The translations under genes were made by a program, and so were the position numbers. Positions 27,425 through 36,659 of a DNA stretch of 64,000 bases are shown here, piece by piece (position 1 is the first letter of the stretch; each line of letters opens with the position of its first letter). The stretch comes from Oscillospiraceae bacterium (GTDB lineage Bacteria; Bacillota; Clostridia; Oscillospirales; Oscillospiraceae). The stretch covers positions 55,104 to 119,103 of the forward strand of contig SVLU01000001.1 of the NCBI GenBank assembly GCA_015067795.1, written 5' to 3'. The notes under the pieces were generated by a model. That model was not told where the DNA came from, ran no database searches, and saw only the letters and a program-made list of their open reading frames with translations.

Positions 27425-27791
27425 CTCCCGAAAATTCAGAAAAGGCTAATTTTGCAAGCTTTGCCATTTTTGCCAAACTTGCGGCTTCCTCAAGCTTTTC
27501 GCGGCGTTCTTTTCTGAGATATGGTTTTATGGTGTCTATCAGTTTCGCTTTATCATTGGAGCTGTTATTGAAGCCACCCATAAGCCGTGTCATCATTGAC
27601 AGCATTCTGGGATCTAAACTGCTGAATATATCCGATTGACTTGCTTTTATATCATCTTTTCTGCTTTTTGACTTTTGCTTGTTTTCCTCACCAAAGCCAC
27701 TCTGAGAGAGCGAACGGGCGATGCCCATGATTTTTTCCATCTCCTCCGGAGAGGACAATATGCTGTTAAGCTTATCTTCAAGCTCGCCCAT
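27408..27791 (-). CDS. Small helical protein of unknown function, 127 aa
   Basis: The N-terminal half opens MGELEDKLNSILSSPEEMEKIM. The middle has LDPRMLSMMTRLMGGF, and the C-terminal half is a basic then Ala/Leu/Lys-rich helix (KAKLIDTIKPYLRKERREKL..., AKMAKLAKLA). No membrane segment or enzyme motif is visible. A GAGGTGATGGA ribosome site precedes the ATG. It follows the 65-residue gene by 10 bases and overlaps the next one, so the three are clearly one operon. I do not recognise the family. Confidence 0.7.
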   Translation of the reverse strand: MGELEDKLNSILSSPEEMEKIMGIARSLSQSGFGEENKQKSKSRKDDIKASQSDIFSSLDPRMLSMMTRLMGGFNNSSNDKAKLIDTIKPYLRKERREKLEEAASLAKMAKLAKLAFSEFSGGDQDL

Positions 27792-27801
27792 TCCATCACC
27801 T

Positions 27802-27999
27802 CTACTTCTTCATCATTTCCGATATCTGTTTAGCAAGCCTTGCACCTGCATCGGTTTGCAAAAGCTGAGATACAGCACCCTTTAAGGACTCAATATCACC
27901 TGATTTTGCGGCTTGCTCGATCTCACTGCCCTTGAACATATCCTGAATTTTCTTACCCTCATTGGAATAAGCTATTTCCTTGATTTTATCCATATCCAT
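27802..27999 (-). CDS. Small helical protein of unknown function, 65 aa
   Basis: MDMDKIKEIAYSNEGKKI opens a charged, all-helical small protein that ends QLLQTDAGARLAKQISEMMKK. No signal peptide or cysteine is present. AAGGA (28011-28015) lies 11 bases before ATG 27999; an in-frame ATG at 27993 is also possible. It is the first gene of the minus-strand trio and is divergent from the phosphoesterase gene at 28064. Function unknown. Confidence 0.65.
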   Translation of the reverse strand: MDMDKIKEIAYSNEGKKIQDMFKGSEIEQAAKSGDIESLKGAVSQLLQTDAGARLAKQISEMMKK

Positions 28000-28063
28000 A
28001 GACCCAACGCTCCTTAATCATTCTAAAGCATTATATTCAAATTCGCCTACGGAGGTTACAGTA

Positions 28064-28522
28064 TTGAAAGCACTTATCATATCCGATTCCCACGGCAGGG
28101 CAAACGACGTTATGGATGCAGTGGAAAAAGTTAAGCCAGAAGTGCTTTTCCATCTTGGAGACGGAGCAAAAGACCTGCGCGGCTTGGGACTACTTTATCC
28201 CGATGTAACCGTGTATCAGGTGGGTGGAAACTGCGATTACAGCAGCAATATGGAGCTTGTGCGTCTTACAACTTTGGAAGGCGTGCGTATACTGATGACT
28301 CATGGACATATTTTTGGCGTAAAACAGAGTATCTCAAGACTTGTAAGGGAAGCTAAGGGACGTAATGCGAGGGTAGTGCTTTACGGTCATACACATTCCG
28401 CATATTTTGAGGACCGTGACGGACTTCTGATTATAAATCCGGGAAGCATTGGATTTTCGGGAAGATATGGTGTTTTAACTGTTGAGAATGGTAATGTCAG
28501 TTATGAAGCCGGTATTTTGTAA
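28064..28522 (+). CDS. MJ0936/YfcE-type metallophosphoesterase
   Basis: 152 residues with the full two-metal phosphoesterase motif set: DSHG (8-11), GDGA, GGNCD, THGH and GHTH. The family hydrolyses phosphodiesters in vitro; the natural substrate is unsettled. I choose TTG 28064, giving MKALIISDSHG, because GGAGG (28051-28055) is eight bases upstream; the longer frame would run back over the divergent promoter region. It is convergent with the XRE regulator and separated from it by a two-way terminator. In many Firmicutes this gene follows rdgB; here it is elsewhere. Confidence 0.9.
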   Translation: MKALIISDSHGRANDVMDAVEKVKPEVLFHLGDGAKDLRGLGLLYPDVTVYQVGGNCDYSSNMELVRLTTLEGVRILMTHGHIFGVKQSISRLVREAKGRNARVVLYGHTHSAYFEDRDGLLIINPGSIGFSGRYGVLTVENGNVSYEAGIL

Positions 28523-28603
28523 CCGGCAAATATTGAAAGCCATGAAATAATTAATGAATGGTACTGTATCAAAACGGAAATCCCTAAATACCGTAAAAAA
28601 TAA

Positions 28604-28630
28604 GGAGAATTGCCGGACAGGCAATTCTCC
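28604..28630. terminator. Two-way terminator between convergent genes
   Basis: Perfect 11-bp stem GGAGAATTGCC (28604-28614) / GGCAATTCTCC (28620-28630) with loop GGACA, flanked by AAAAAATAA on the left and ATTTATTATTTAT on the right. Confidence 0.85.
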
Positions 28631-28635
28631 ATTTA

Positions 28636-29589
28636 TTATTTATCTTTTTTATGTACTCCTGTTATTATCCAGAAAGCCGCAACCATAACAATGGCAATCG
28701 GCCATACGATCCAGCTGATTTCCCAGGCGTTGAGGATGAGGCTCCATGCAAGGAAGCCTGCTGTTACAGCCGCCCAGAATATGTGTGTAACACGGGCAAT
28801 TACGGATTTTGACTTTTTCTTAGATACAGAGAAGGCACCCTCCTGGAGAATTCTCTGCATACTTGACCACCTAACGCCAAACCGTATATACAGGATGATT
28901 GCTAAACCTACAATGATAAGCATCAAACAGATAAATATAATTGTCAGCAGGTCCTTGTTGAGGATTGCGGAGATGATCAATGGAATAGGAGACAGAATAC
29001 AGATAATTGTTGCGATAGTATTATACTTAATGTATGTAGGCTTGTATTCCTTCTGCATCTCCTTAACCATTTCCACAACACCGGGCTCTGTTTCAAATTC
29101 TTCCGTTTCAAGAAACTCGAACTTTTCACATAAGCCTTCGGTGAAAATAAATATCATAACAGCGACAACGATATCGAACAGAAACGCAAGGAATCCTATA
29201 ATGACCGCAAGGGTAGTGGATATATTAATGGTTGAAAGCTCGGATAAGGCGACAAGAGCAATAAGGAAGAGTGGAGAAAGTACACAGAGGAATATTGCAA
29301 GCGCAAAGCCCTTTGAGGACTTTTCGCGAAGGGCAAGATATTCGTTGACATCTGCCTTTGTGAGGCATCTTACAAGCTTTTGAGCTTTCTTTGTGTGAGT
29401 CTTGAGCATATAATCCGTTGTGACTCCAAACAAAGAACTGAGTTTGATAAGCTCCTCGATATCAGGCAAGGACCTTGAATTCTCCCAGTCCGACAGAGTT
29501 TCAACTGAAATATTCATCTTGTTTGCGAAGGTTTCCTGTGACCAGCTGTGATTGTTACGCAATATGCGAATTTTTTCACCAAGTATCAT
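28636..29589 (-). CDS. XRE-family regulator with a multi-pass membrane domain
   Basis: 317 residues. Residues 1-62 are a Cro/CI-type helix-turn-helix (GEKIRILRNNHSWSQETFANKMNISVETLSDWENSRSLP). After a linker there are about six hydrophobic segments between residues ~95 and 310, in pairs separated by short polar loops. The regulator is therefore tethered in the membrane and may sense an envelope or ionic signal. AAAGGAG precedes the ATG. It follows the DUF362-ferredoxin gene by 30 bases, so they are probably co-transcribed. Its targets are unknown. Confidence 0.82.
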   Translation of the reverse strand: MILGEKIRILRNNHSWSQETFANKMNISVETLSDWENSRSLPDIEELIKLSSLFGVTTDYMLKTHTKKAQKLVRCLTKADVNEYLALREKSSKGFALAIFLCVLSPLFLIALVALSELSTINISTTLAVIIGFLAFLFDIVVAVMIFIFTEGLCEKFEFLETEEFETEPGVVEMVKEMQKEYKPTYIKYNTIATIICILSPIPLIISAILNKDLLTIIFICLMLIIVGLAIILYIRFGVRWSSMQRILQEGAFSVSKKKSKSVIARVTHIFWAAVTAGFLAWSLILNAWEISWIVWPIAIVMVAAFWIITGVHKKDK

Positions 29590-29619
29590 CTAAACTCCTT
29601 TCCGATTTGATATACAAAT

Positions 29620-30726
29620 CTATAAATTAATCATTCTTTTTACGCTTATAGCATGAACAGGGCACATTTCCTGACAGCAGAAGCAGGAGATACAGCCTTT
29701 GGAAGTGAATTTAGCTTTACGATTTTTGATTATAATGATATGGGGAGGACAGCTTTCGGCACATTTACCGCAGCCGATGCATTTTCTCCTGCTTACCTTT
29801 GGAACAGGGTGCAGTGCCTTTTCCATAAATCTTTTAGCAGGACCGCGAAGGAATTTGGGAACCTTGTCGGTGAAGTCAAGGGAAGCGGTGTCGGGAAGCT
29901 TGAAGCCTGTTCCCTCAACTGCATCACCGATATACTCGGGTGTTTTGATAAGACCCATTCTTTCGTATTCCTGAAGCATGGGAATACTGCCTAATTTCAT
30001 AAAATCTGCCATTACCTTATCTAAGGTAAATGGATCTCTTGAAGCGAAGGTAACACCGGCATATTTCTTGCTGCCGCTGTTTGGCCCATTGCCTTCCATA
30101 GATTCAACTGCGTCCACCAAGGTGATATTTGGCTTTAAATGCATTGTCAGCTCAATGAGCATATCAGCAAAATCATTAATTTCAGGCCAGCGGTAGTGCA
30201 TTTCGGGCTTCTGAATACCGGGTACTGAGCCGAACATATTCTTAACTGCTCCGGAAAGAGTCATCATTCCGTGGGTCTTGAGCTTTGGCATATTGATAAT
30301 ATAGTCAGCTTCAAGAATCGGGGTTATAATATTAAAGGTTTTATTTCTGAAGCTTTCGTCACAGTGGACGGTCTGCCAGCTTGTATCGTAATTAAGAGCC
30401 GCAAAAGCACCTATACCGTTATAACCACAAACTGTGTATGTATTCTTAAGAGTCTGGGGAGTATAAAGACCACCGGGGCTGTCTGCTATTGTGATATTTC
30501 TGACACCGTGAGCATGGAGCCATTTAACAACGGCAAACACAAATTCGGGATGAGTTGTGGTTGCGGTGTCGGGCTTGCGGGGAGAAACGAGATTAGGTTT
30601 TATAAGAACCTTTGTATCTTTCTTAAGGTCGGCGGCAACGCCAAGAGCTTCAAAATGGGTTTTTACCGCAAGCTCCATTGCTTTGGAGGAATAGTCAGGT
30701 GTTTTCTGTATGGAAATAAGGGACAT
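29620..30726 (-). CDS. DUF362 domain protein with two C-terminal 4Fe-4S clusters
   Basis: 368 residues. The DUF362 domain (~1-290) contains KPNLVSPRKPDTATTTHPE, IADSPGG and INMPKLKTHGMMTLSGAVKN. The C-terminus holds two ferredoxin motifs, CIGCGKCAESCPP and CISCFCCQEMCPVHA, giving eight cysteines for two 4Fe-4S clusters, so it is likely an electron-transfer protein in an anaerobe. I start at ATG 30726 (MSLISIQKT), which has AAGGAG six bases upstream; a longer start lacks this. A candidate promoter lies at 30764-30792. The enzymatic role of DUF362 is not established. Confidence 0.85.
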   Translation of the reverse strand: MSLISIQKTPDYSSKAMELAVKTHFEALGVAADLKKDTKVLIKPNLVSPRKPDTATTTHPEFVFAVVKWLHAHGVRNITIADSPGGLYTPQTLKNTYTVCGYNGIGAFAALNYDTSWQTVHCDESFRNKTFNIITPILEADYIINMPKLKTHGMMTLSGAVKNMFGSVPGIQKPEMHYRWPEINDFADMLIELTMHLKPNITLVDAVESMEGNGPNSGSKKYAGVTFASRDPFTLDKVMADFMKLGSIPMLQEYERMGLIKTPEYIGDAVEGTGFKLPDTASLDFTDKVPKFLRGPAKRFMEKALHPVPKVSRRKCIGCGKCAESCPPHIIIIKNRKAKFTSKGCISCFCCQEMCPVHAISVKRMINL

Positions 30727-30763
30727 ATTAAACTCCTTCACTACACCAAACATTTTAATTTAC

Positions 30764-30792
30764 ATTTTATCAAATTAAATAGATAATTGCAA
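30764..30792 (-). promoter_or_regulatory. Candidate promoter for the DUF362-XRE unit
   Basis: On the minus strand: TTGCAA (30792-30787), 17-base spacer, TAAAAT (30769-30764). The TTGCAA box is its own reverse complement and also fits as the -35 of the opposite promoter. Confidence 0.6.
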
Positions 30793-30815
30793 TTATAATC
30801 TGTTTGTGTTATGCT
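30787..30815 (+). promoter_or_regulatory. Candidate promoter for the RlmL-like gene
   Basis: TTGCAA (30787-30792), 17-base spacer, TATGCT (30810-30815). It shares its -35 box with the divergent promoter. A separate TATAAT at 30794-30799 is an alternative -10 without a good -35. Confidence 0.45.
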
Positions 30816-30849
30816 GTTATTTGTAGATTTTTGCGAAAGGAATAAGAAA

Positions 30850-31962
30850 ATGGACTACGAATTATCTGTACCATGCCTGTTCGGTTTAGAGGGACTGGCA
30901 GCCGACGAACTGCGTCGGTTAAAGATGGAGAATGTCCGTGCTGAAAATGGTCGTGTACTGTTTTCAGGTAATAAGGAGGACATTGCAAGAGCGAATATCA
31001 ATCTCCGCACAGGTGAGCGTGTTCTGCTTGTTGTTGGTCACTGTAACGCCGAGAGCTTTAATGAGCTTTTTGAGGGCGTTAAGAATATGCCCTGGGAACA
31101 CTATATCCCTGTGGACGGTGCTTTTCCGGTTAAGGGTCACAGTCTGAATTCCCAGCTTCATTCAATTCCGGATTGTCAGAGCATTGTAAAGAAGGCTGTT
31201 GTTGAACGCCTTAAGATGAAATTCAAGGCACAATGGTTCAAGGAAACAGGAGCTAAGTATCAGATCCAGTTTGCAATTATGAATGATGTTGCATGGCTGT
31301 ATATCGACACCAGTGGTGCAGGACTTCACAAGCGCGGTTACCGCCCTGTTGGTAACGCCGCTCCTCTTCGTGAGACACTTGCGGCTGCTATGGTATCCGT
31401 TGCAAGATACCGGGGAAGAGAAGCTGTTTACGATCCATTCTGTGGCTCAGGTACTATTCCTATTGAAGCTGCTCTCGCGGCTATGAACAGAGCTCCCGGT
31501 CTTAATCGCCGTTTTGCCGCTGACAAGTGGATATGGCTGAAGAAAGACCTTTGGGATACCGCTCGTGAAGAAGCACGTGACCGTGAGTTTAACGGTAAGT
31601 ATGAGATATTCGGCGGCGATATTGACCCTGAGTGCATTGAGATAGCAACGGCTAACGCGAAGCGTGCCGGTGTTGAACAGCATATCACCTTTGAGGTTGC
31701 CGATGCCAGAAGCTTTGAACACAAAGGCCCGGGAATAATAATTTCCAACCCACCTTACGGTGAACGTGTTATGGAACACAGAGAGGCTGAAAGACTTTAC
31801 AATCAGTTTGGTAAGGTTGTTAAGGAACTTAAGGATATGAAGATGTATATCCTTTCGTCCCACACCGAGTTTGAACGCACCTTCGGCAGAACTGCTGACA
31901 AGAAGCGTAAGCTGTATAACGGCATGATTAAGTGCGACCTTTATATGTATAATATAAAATAG
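30850..31962 (+). CDS. 23S rRNA guanine-N2 methyltransferase, RlmL/YpsC-like
   Basis: 370 residues. An N-terminal THUMP RNA-binding domain (~1-160, with FGLEGLAADELRRL near the start) is followed by a Rossmann methyltransferase domain. It has YDPFCGSGTIPIEAA as the SAM-binding motif and IISNPPYGERV as the NPPY catalytic motif for exocyclic amine methylation. It is shorter than E. coli RlmKL because the RlmK half is missing, as usual in Firmicutes. I start at ATG 30850 behind AAAGGAA. The lipid kinase gene follows closely. Confidence 0.92.
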   Translation: MDYELSVPCLFGLEGLAADELRRLKMENVRAENGRVLFSGNKEDIARANINLRTGERVLLVVGHCNAESFNELFEGVKNMPWEHYIPVDGAFPVKGHSLNSQLHSIPDCQSIVKKAVVERLKMKFKAQWFKETGAKYQIQFAIMNDVAWLYIDTSGAGLHKRGYRPVGNAAPLRETLAAAMVSVARYRGREAVYDPFCGSGTIPIEAALAAMNRAPGLNRRFAADKWIWLKKDLWDTAREEARDREFNGKYEIFGGDIDPECIEIATANAKRAGVEQHITFEVADARSFEHKGPGIIISNPPYGERVMEHREAERLYNQFGKVVKELKDMKMYILSSHTEFERTFGRTADKKRKLYNGMIKCDLYMYNIK

Positions 31963-31979
31963 TTTTGGGGGTCAATACT

Positions 31980-32942
31980 GTGAAGCACCTCTTTGTTATA
32001 AATCCGATATCAGGCGGAAAGCGTCATAAATATGAAAAAACTAAAGAGCAGATCATCGCCGCTATGAGCAAAAACGGCGGAGACTATGAAATATACATCA
32101 CCCAGAAGCCTCATGATGCCACAGAAAAGGTGCGTCGTGAAGCTGAAACCGGTGAGGAGCTGAGAGTGTATGCCTGCGGCGGTGACGGTACATTCCATGA
32201 ATGTGCCAACGGATGTGTCGGCTATAATAATGCCTCCGTGACATTTTTTCCATGCGGAACGGGTAATGACTTTATCAAGACCTTCGGCGATGAAAAGGAG
32301 CTTTTCTTCGATATAGAAAAGCTGATAAACGGTTTTGTCCATCCGATTGACGTTATCAGATGTAATGACAGATACAGCATTAATATTTGCTCTCTTGGTT
32401 TTGACGCAAGAATAGCAGGAGATGTTCACAAATATAATAGAATTCCTTTGGTAAAAGGTATGCTTGCCTATATCTTTTCTCTTATCGCCCATTTCTTCAA
32501 GGGTATCAATCAGCATTTTACCATTACAACAGGTGATAAAACCCAGAGCGGCGAATATGCTTTGATATGCACCTGCAACGGTAAATACTACGGCGGTGGC
32601 TTTAACCCGATAAATGACAATATGCCCGATGACGGCATTATGGACACGCTGATAGTCAAGAGGTGCTCCAGATTTAATGTTATCAAGCTTATCGGTAAAT
32701 ACGCCACAGGCAGATACAGAGAAGCCGGTGAAATAGTAAAGCGTTACTCCGACAGCCGCATAATTATTGAAGCAGATGATGAAATGGCCATCAATCTGGA
32801 CGGTGAAATTTTCAGAAACCGGAAGGCTGAGATGTCTATGGTACATAACGGAGTTAACCTTTTATGCCCGAATGGAATGAAATTCTTTGACAACGCTTCT
32901 GAAAACGAAAGAAAACAGGAGAAAACAGAAGCATTTGCGTGA
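31980..32942 (+). CDS. Diacylglycerol/lipid kinase family protein (DagK/YegS-like)
   Basis: 320 residues. Motifs are FVINPISGG at the N-terminus, CGGDGTFHE as the ATP-binding glycine loop, and FFPCGTGNDFIKTFG. The family phosphorylates diacylglycerol or related lipids, recycling them into phospholipid. I take GTG 31980 (MKHLFVINP) with GGGGG eight bases upstream; a TTG at 31965 would overlap that site. The last ~25 residues are a charged tail. It lies 17 bases after the methyltransferase and is probably co-transcribed. The precise lipid is unknown. Confidence 0.9.
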   Translation: MKHLFVINPISGGKRHKYEKTKEQIIAAMSKNGGDYEIYITQKPHDATEKVRREAETGEELRVYACGGDGTFHECANGCVGYNNASVTFFPCGTGNDFIKTFGDEKELFFDIEKLINGFVHPIDVIRCNDRYSINICSLGFDARIAGDVHKYNRIPLVKGMLAYIFSLIAHFFKGINQHFTITTGDKTQSGEYALICTCNGKYYGGGFNPINDNMPDDGIMDTLIVKRCSRFNVIKLIGKYATGRYREAGEIVKRYSDSRIIIEADDEMAINLDGEIFRNRKAEMSMVHNGVNLLCPNGMKFFDNASENERKQEKTEAFA

Positions 32943-33037
32943 AAATAAAAGGTAAATTAAACCAAAACCCCGGAAACATTAAATTCACAAGAAATTTAGC
33001 GGCTTCAAGAGTTGCTAAAGCTTAAATATTAGACTAT

Positions 33038-33043
33038 TATAAT
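33038..33043 (+). promoter_or_regulatory. -10 box of the groESL promoter
   Basis: TATAAT directly upstream of the CIRCE operator. The only -35-like hexamer, TTGCTA at 33012, is 20 bases away, so the -35 is weak or differently placed. Confidence 0.6.
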
Positions 33044-33050
33044 AAGCGTC

Positions 33051-33077
33051 TTAGCACTCGTAAGGTTAGAGTGCTAA
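33051..33077 (+). promoter_or_regulatory. CIRCE operator (HrcA binding site)
   Basis: TTAGCACTC (33051-33059), nine-base spacer, GAGTGCTAA (33069-33077): an exact match to the CIRCE consensus. HrcA bound here represses groESL until heat or misfolded protein titrates GroE. hrcA itself is not in this window. Confidence 0.97.
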
Positions 33078-33113
33078 AAAGCGAAAAATGTGGTTATATT
33101 CTTTAGGAGGTAA

Positions 33114-33404
<291 letters not shown>

Positions 33405-33418
33405 TTGGAGGTTTCTAA

Positions 33419-35041
<1,623 letters not shown>

Positions 35042-35059
35042 TCTGAATAAAGATGCTTT

Positions 35060-35095
35060 GGAGGTAAGGTCATTGACCTTACCTCCGATTTTTTT
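35060..35095 (+). terminator. Intrinsic terminator after groEL
   Basis: Perfect 13-bp stem GGAGGTAAGGTCA (35060-35072) / TGACCTTACCTCC (35074-35086) followed by GATTTTTTTG. Confidence 0.93.
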
Positions 35096-35103
35096 GTTTT
35101 CTT

Positions 35104-35150
35104 TTAAGATTTTCTTAAGAGTGTTTAACCTTTTCTTAAGCTATTCTTAA
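35104..35150 (+). promoter_or_regulatory. Five helically phased TTAA boxes, candidate response-regulator array
   Basis: TTAA cores start at 35104, 35115, 35125, 35136 and 35147, i.e. 11, 10, 11 and 11 bases apart. Three of them lie in an identical TTCTTAA word (35112, 35133, 35144). The array ends six bases before the -35 of the downstream gene, where an OmpR/PhoB-type activator would bind on one helix face. Confidence 0.6.
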
Positions 35151-35155
35151 CCTTA

Positions 35156-35184
35156 TTGACTGCATTAAAATCAAATGTTATTCT
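35156..35184 (+). promoter_or_regulatory. Promoter of the sugar-binding lipoprotein gene
   Basis: TTGACT (35156-35161), 17-base spacer, TATTCT (35179-35184), 26 bases before the ATG. Confidence 0.7.
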
Positions 35185-35210
35185 GAATTTACAAAAGGAG
35201 GAATGCTGCA

Positions 35211-36479
35211 ATGAAAAAATTTTTAACTCTGTTTTTAACCTTCACTATGGTATTTACCCTTGCTTCCTGCACAAGTAAAGCTCCGGAAACCTTGATTGAA
35301 GAAACAAAACCTAAAGAACAAATTGAAGAAATTATTGAAGAAGTGATACCTGAGGAGATTGAAGTTAAAGCAGGTGTATTCTGGTACGATTTTTCCGATG
35401 CTTTTCTTTCCACAGTCCGTGATGCTTTAAATAGTGAACTTGATGCCCTTGGTATTCAGTACACAAACTACGATGCGGCAAGCACTCAGGCAAGACAGAA
35501 TGTGCAGATTGAATCCGCTATTGCAAATGGAGTAAATCTTCTAATCGTAAATATTGTTGATACTGCGGCCATTGATGCGGCACAGAATATTACGGATATT
35601 GCCAGGGTAGCTGACGTACCTGTAATTTTCTTTAACCGAGAAGTAGATGACAGTGTCATTAATTCTTATGAAAATGCCTGCTTTGTTGGTACAAGAGCAG
35701 CAGAAGCCGGTGAGGCACAGGGAATAATGATAGGTAAGTATATTGCTGAAAACTATGATGATATAGATTTAAACTGTGATGGCTACATATCATATATTTA
35801 TTTAGTTGGTGAAATTGGTTGTTATTATTCAGATGCTACGATTGATGTAAATCTGGAAGATCATCCATATTATGCTGCATTTACATCGTCTCAAACAAAT
35901 GTAGCTACAAGACTTCTGAATATTACAACACCTAAAATTGAACTTATTTGTTCTGAAGCGCCGGATGTTCGTTCGATGAGTGTTATTCCATACTGTAACG
36001 CAGTTCTTACTATGGCAAATAAACCTGAGCTCACTTACTACGATGCAAACAACACTGACAAATACCAGCCATCCAACTGGTCCAAGACAACTGCTTTTGA
36101 GATCATGGAAACCGCTCTTTCCACAAATCCAATGGACGGAGATGCTCCAATTGAAGTCGTTATTGCAAATAATGATGATGCAGCTCTCGGTTGTGTTGAA
36201 GCACTTAATAACAAAGGTTGGAATACAGGAGAAGGAAATACAATTCCTGTATTTGGTGTTGACTATACTGCAGACGCCGCTGCCGCTATTGAAGAAGGCA
36301 AGATGGTTGGGTCTATTCTCCAGTCAGCGACAGGTATGGCCGAAACCATAGCTGACCTTGTAGAAAATGTGATGAACGGTGAACACGTTTTTGACGGTGC
36401 TGTTGAAGTGTTTAATGTGGACGAAGATGCTAATAAAATCAGAGTTCCTTATGAGATTAAAATGAAAGAGGAAAACTAA
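35211..36479 (+). CDS. Galactose/glucose-binding (MglB-like) substrate-binding lipoprotein
   Basis: 422 residues. The lipobox LASC puts the lipidated cysteine at C20 after a short signal peptide. An acidic Glu/Ile-rich linker (~28-52) leads to a type I periplasmic-binding fold. The stretch DLNCDGYISYIYLVGEIG (from D186) matches the EF-hand-like calcium loop of galactose-binding proteins, with D186, N188 and D190 as ligands. VVIANNDDAALGCVEALNNKG and VFGVDYTADAAAAIEEGKMVGSILQ complete the ligand pocket. No ABC permease or ATPase gene is adjacent, so it is an orphan here: either it serves a transporter elsewhere or acts as a sensor. Phased TTAA boxes precede its promoter. Confidence 0.87.
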   Translation: MKKFLTLFLTFTMVFTLASCTSKAPETLIEETKPKEQIEEIIEEVIPEEIEVKAGVFWYDFSDAFLSTVRDALNSELDALGIQYTNYDAASTQARQNVQIESAIANGVNLLIVNIVDTAAIDAAQNITDIARVADVPVIFFNREVDDSVINSYENACFVGTRAAEAGEAQGIMIGKYIAENYDDIDLNCDGYISYIYLVGEIGCYYSDATIDVNLEDHPYYAAFTSSQTNVATRLLNITTPKIELICSEAPDVRSMSVIPYCNAVLTMANKPELTYYDANNTDKYQPSNWSKTTAFEIMETALSTNPMDGDAPIEVVIANNDDAALGCVEALNNKGWNTGEGNTIPVFGVDYTADAAAAIEEGKMVGSILQSATGMAETIADLVENVMNGEHVFDGAVEVFNVDEDANKIRVPYEIKMKEEN

Positions 36480-36554
36480 CATGAAAAATATGATCTACGT
36501 CAAGCATTTATGAAAAATGTACTGAATGTTATGACATAAAACTCGCAGAACTAA

Positions 36555-36586
36555 AAAGGGGGCGGTAGGGCATAAGCCTTACCGCC
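36555..36586 (-). terminator. Terminator of the nucleoside-salvage operon
   Basis: On the minus strand GGCGGTAAGGC (36586-36576), loop TTAT, GCCCTACCGCC (36571-36561), then CCCTTTTTAG. It may also stop the sugar-binding gene from the other side, but the plus-strand T tract is weak. Confidence 0.8.
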
Positions 36587-36622
36587 GATTTAACATATCT
36601 AATATTTAAAATTTTTGCATAT

Positions 36623-36645
36623 AGCTCCCTTCACGCGAGGGAGCT
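36623..36645. repeat. Solo hairpin arm resembling family B
   Basis: AGCTCCCT (36623-36630), loop TCACGCG, AGGGAGCT (36638-36645), followed by GTTAG. The CTCCCTT...AAGGGAG-type hairpin resembles one arm tip of the element at 20078-20238. Confidence 0.45.
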
Positions 36646-36659
36646 GTTAGGTTGCCTTA

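Noticed and set aside
28610..29383. 257-residue frame on the plus strand
   Set aside because: It is antisense to the XRE membrane regulator; hydrophobicity mirrors the other strand and it has no ribosome site or family resemblance.
36480..36513. 10-residue frame MKNMIYVKHL after the sugar-binding gene
   Set aside because: Too short, with no ribosome site, and it runs toward a terminator; probably chance.
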